NCBI GenBank assembly: GCA_030605745.1
Contig: JAUWHT010000029.1
Coordinates: 1-12,254 of the forward strand
From: Pirellulales bacterium
Lineage (GTDB): Bacteria > Planctomycetota > Planctomycetia > Pirellulales > Thermoguttaceae
DNA: 12,254 nt
Direction of reading: 5' to 3'
Numbering within the stretch: position 1 is the first letter of the stretch; each line of letters starts with the position of its first letter. The notes beneath the pieces were generated by a model. It saw nothing but the letters and a program-made list of their open reading frames with translations, was not told where the DNA came from and did not search any database. Below are positions 12,117 to 12,254 of the stretch, one piece after another. Made by a program: the position numbers and the translations under genes.

Positions 12117-12254
12117 CCGCGCACAAATAACTTGTACGAATTCCACCAAGAGTGGCACGTCCCTGAGCGCAGCGAAGGGCGTGTTTGGGGCACCTTGCCA
12201 CGCCCTTCGTTCCTCAGGGCGTGCCACCAATTTGTACAGCTTATTTCTGCGCGG
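12117..12254. repeat. Long imperfect inverted repeat (MITE-like or palindromic element), reaching the window end
   Basis: The left arm (12117-12183) and right arm (12199-12254) are near reverse complements, with a 15-nt loop. The outer ends match as CCGCGCA/TGCGCGG, continuing through AAATAA/TTATTT, TGTAC/GTACA and AATT. The inner part pairs TGGCACG/CGTGCCA, CCCTGAG/CTCAGGG and CGAAGGGCGTG/CACGCCCTTCG. The left arm has about 11 extra bases. No coding frame is present. It begins 9 bp after the enolase-like gene, so it could also act as a transcript end. It may extend past the window edge. Confidence 0.8.

Overview
The window is high-GC and most likely comes from a planctomycete (Pirellulales-like), probably from an environmental assembly. 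The clues are a J-domain-like/transmembrane/NPCBM protein with the planctomycete DPYxxWLxIPPEDQPP opening, a PEP-CTERM remnant, the HpnC/HpnD/HpnE squalene route, a diverged enolase-superfamily protein, weak Shine-Dalgarno use and many small repeats between genes. This placement is inference from gene content.

Layout. (1) 1-1568 looks like the right end of an integrated element. It holds a P4-type tyrosine integrase and a coupled small ORF on the minus strand, then the 3' half of a tRNA-Gln(CUG) that marks the attachment site. (2) 1569-1905 holds the 3' remnant of a PEP-CTERM gene, its terminator hairpin and a TATAAT box. (3) 1906-3657 is a planctomycete membrane protein with a J-like N-terminus and an NPCBM C-terminus. 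(4) 3583-5587 holds three deazaguanine (queuosine precursor) genes: queF on the minus strand, divergent from queC-queE. (5) 5592-6414 is a two-gene nucleotidyltransferase/small-protein module resembling a toxin-antitoxin pair, with a palindrome over its -10 box. (6) 6473-9928 is a minus-strand operon hpnC-hpnD-hpnE that makes squalene from farnesyl diphosphate. The hpnD-hpnE gap is filled by a 27-bp-period array of palindromes. (7) 10065-11003 is ispH, the last MEP-pathway step, divergent from hpnC. (8) 11058-12107 is an enolase-superfamily protein that seems to lack the usual catalytic residues. A long inverted repeat follows and reaches the window end.

Two pathways are represented. QueE, QueC and QueF carry out consecutive steps from 6-carboxytetrahydropterin to preQ1; QueD and FolE are not here. 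IspH supplies IPP/DMAPP, and HpnC, HpnD and HpnE turn the farnesyl diphosphate made from them into squalene.

The most distinctive non-coding signals are the hairpin array inside the hpn operon and a recurring class of 7-bp-period micro-repeats. These heptamers occur in at least six spacers and often contain the stop codon of the preceding gene. I see no complete new defence or mobile system. The nucleotidyltransferase pair is the best candidate for an under-described module.
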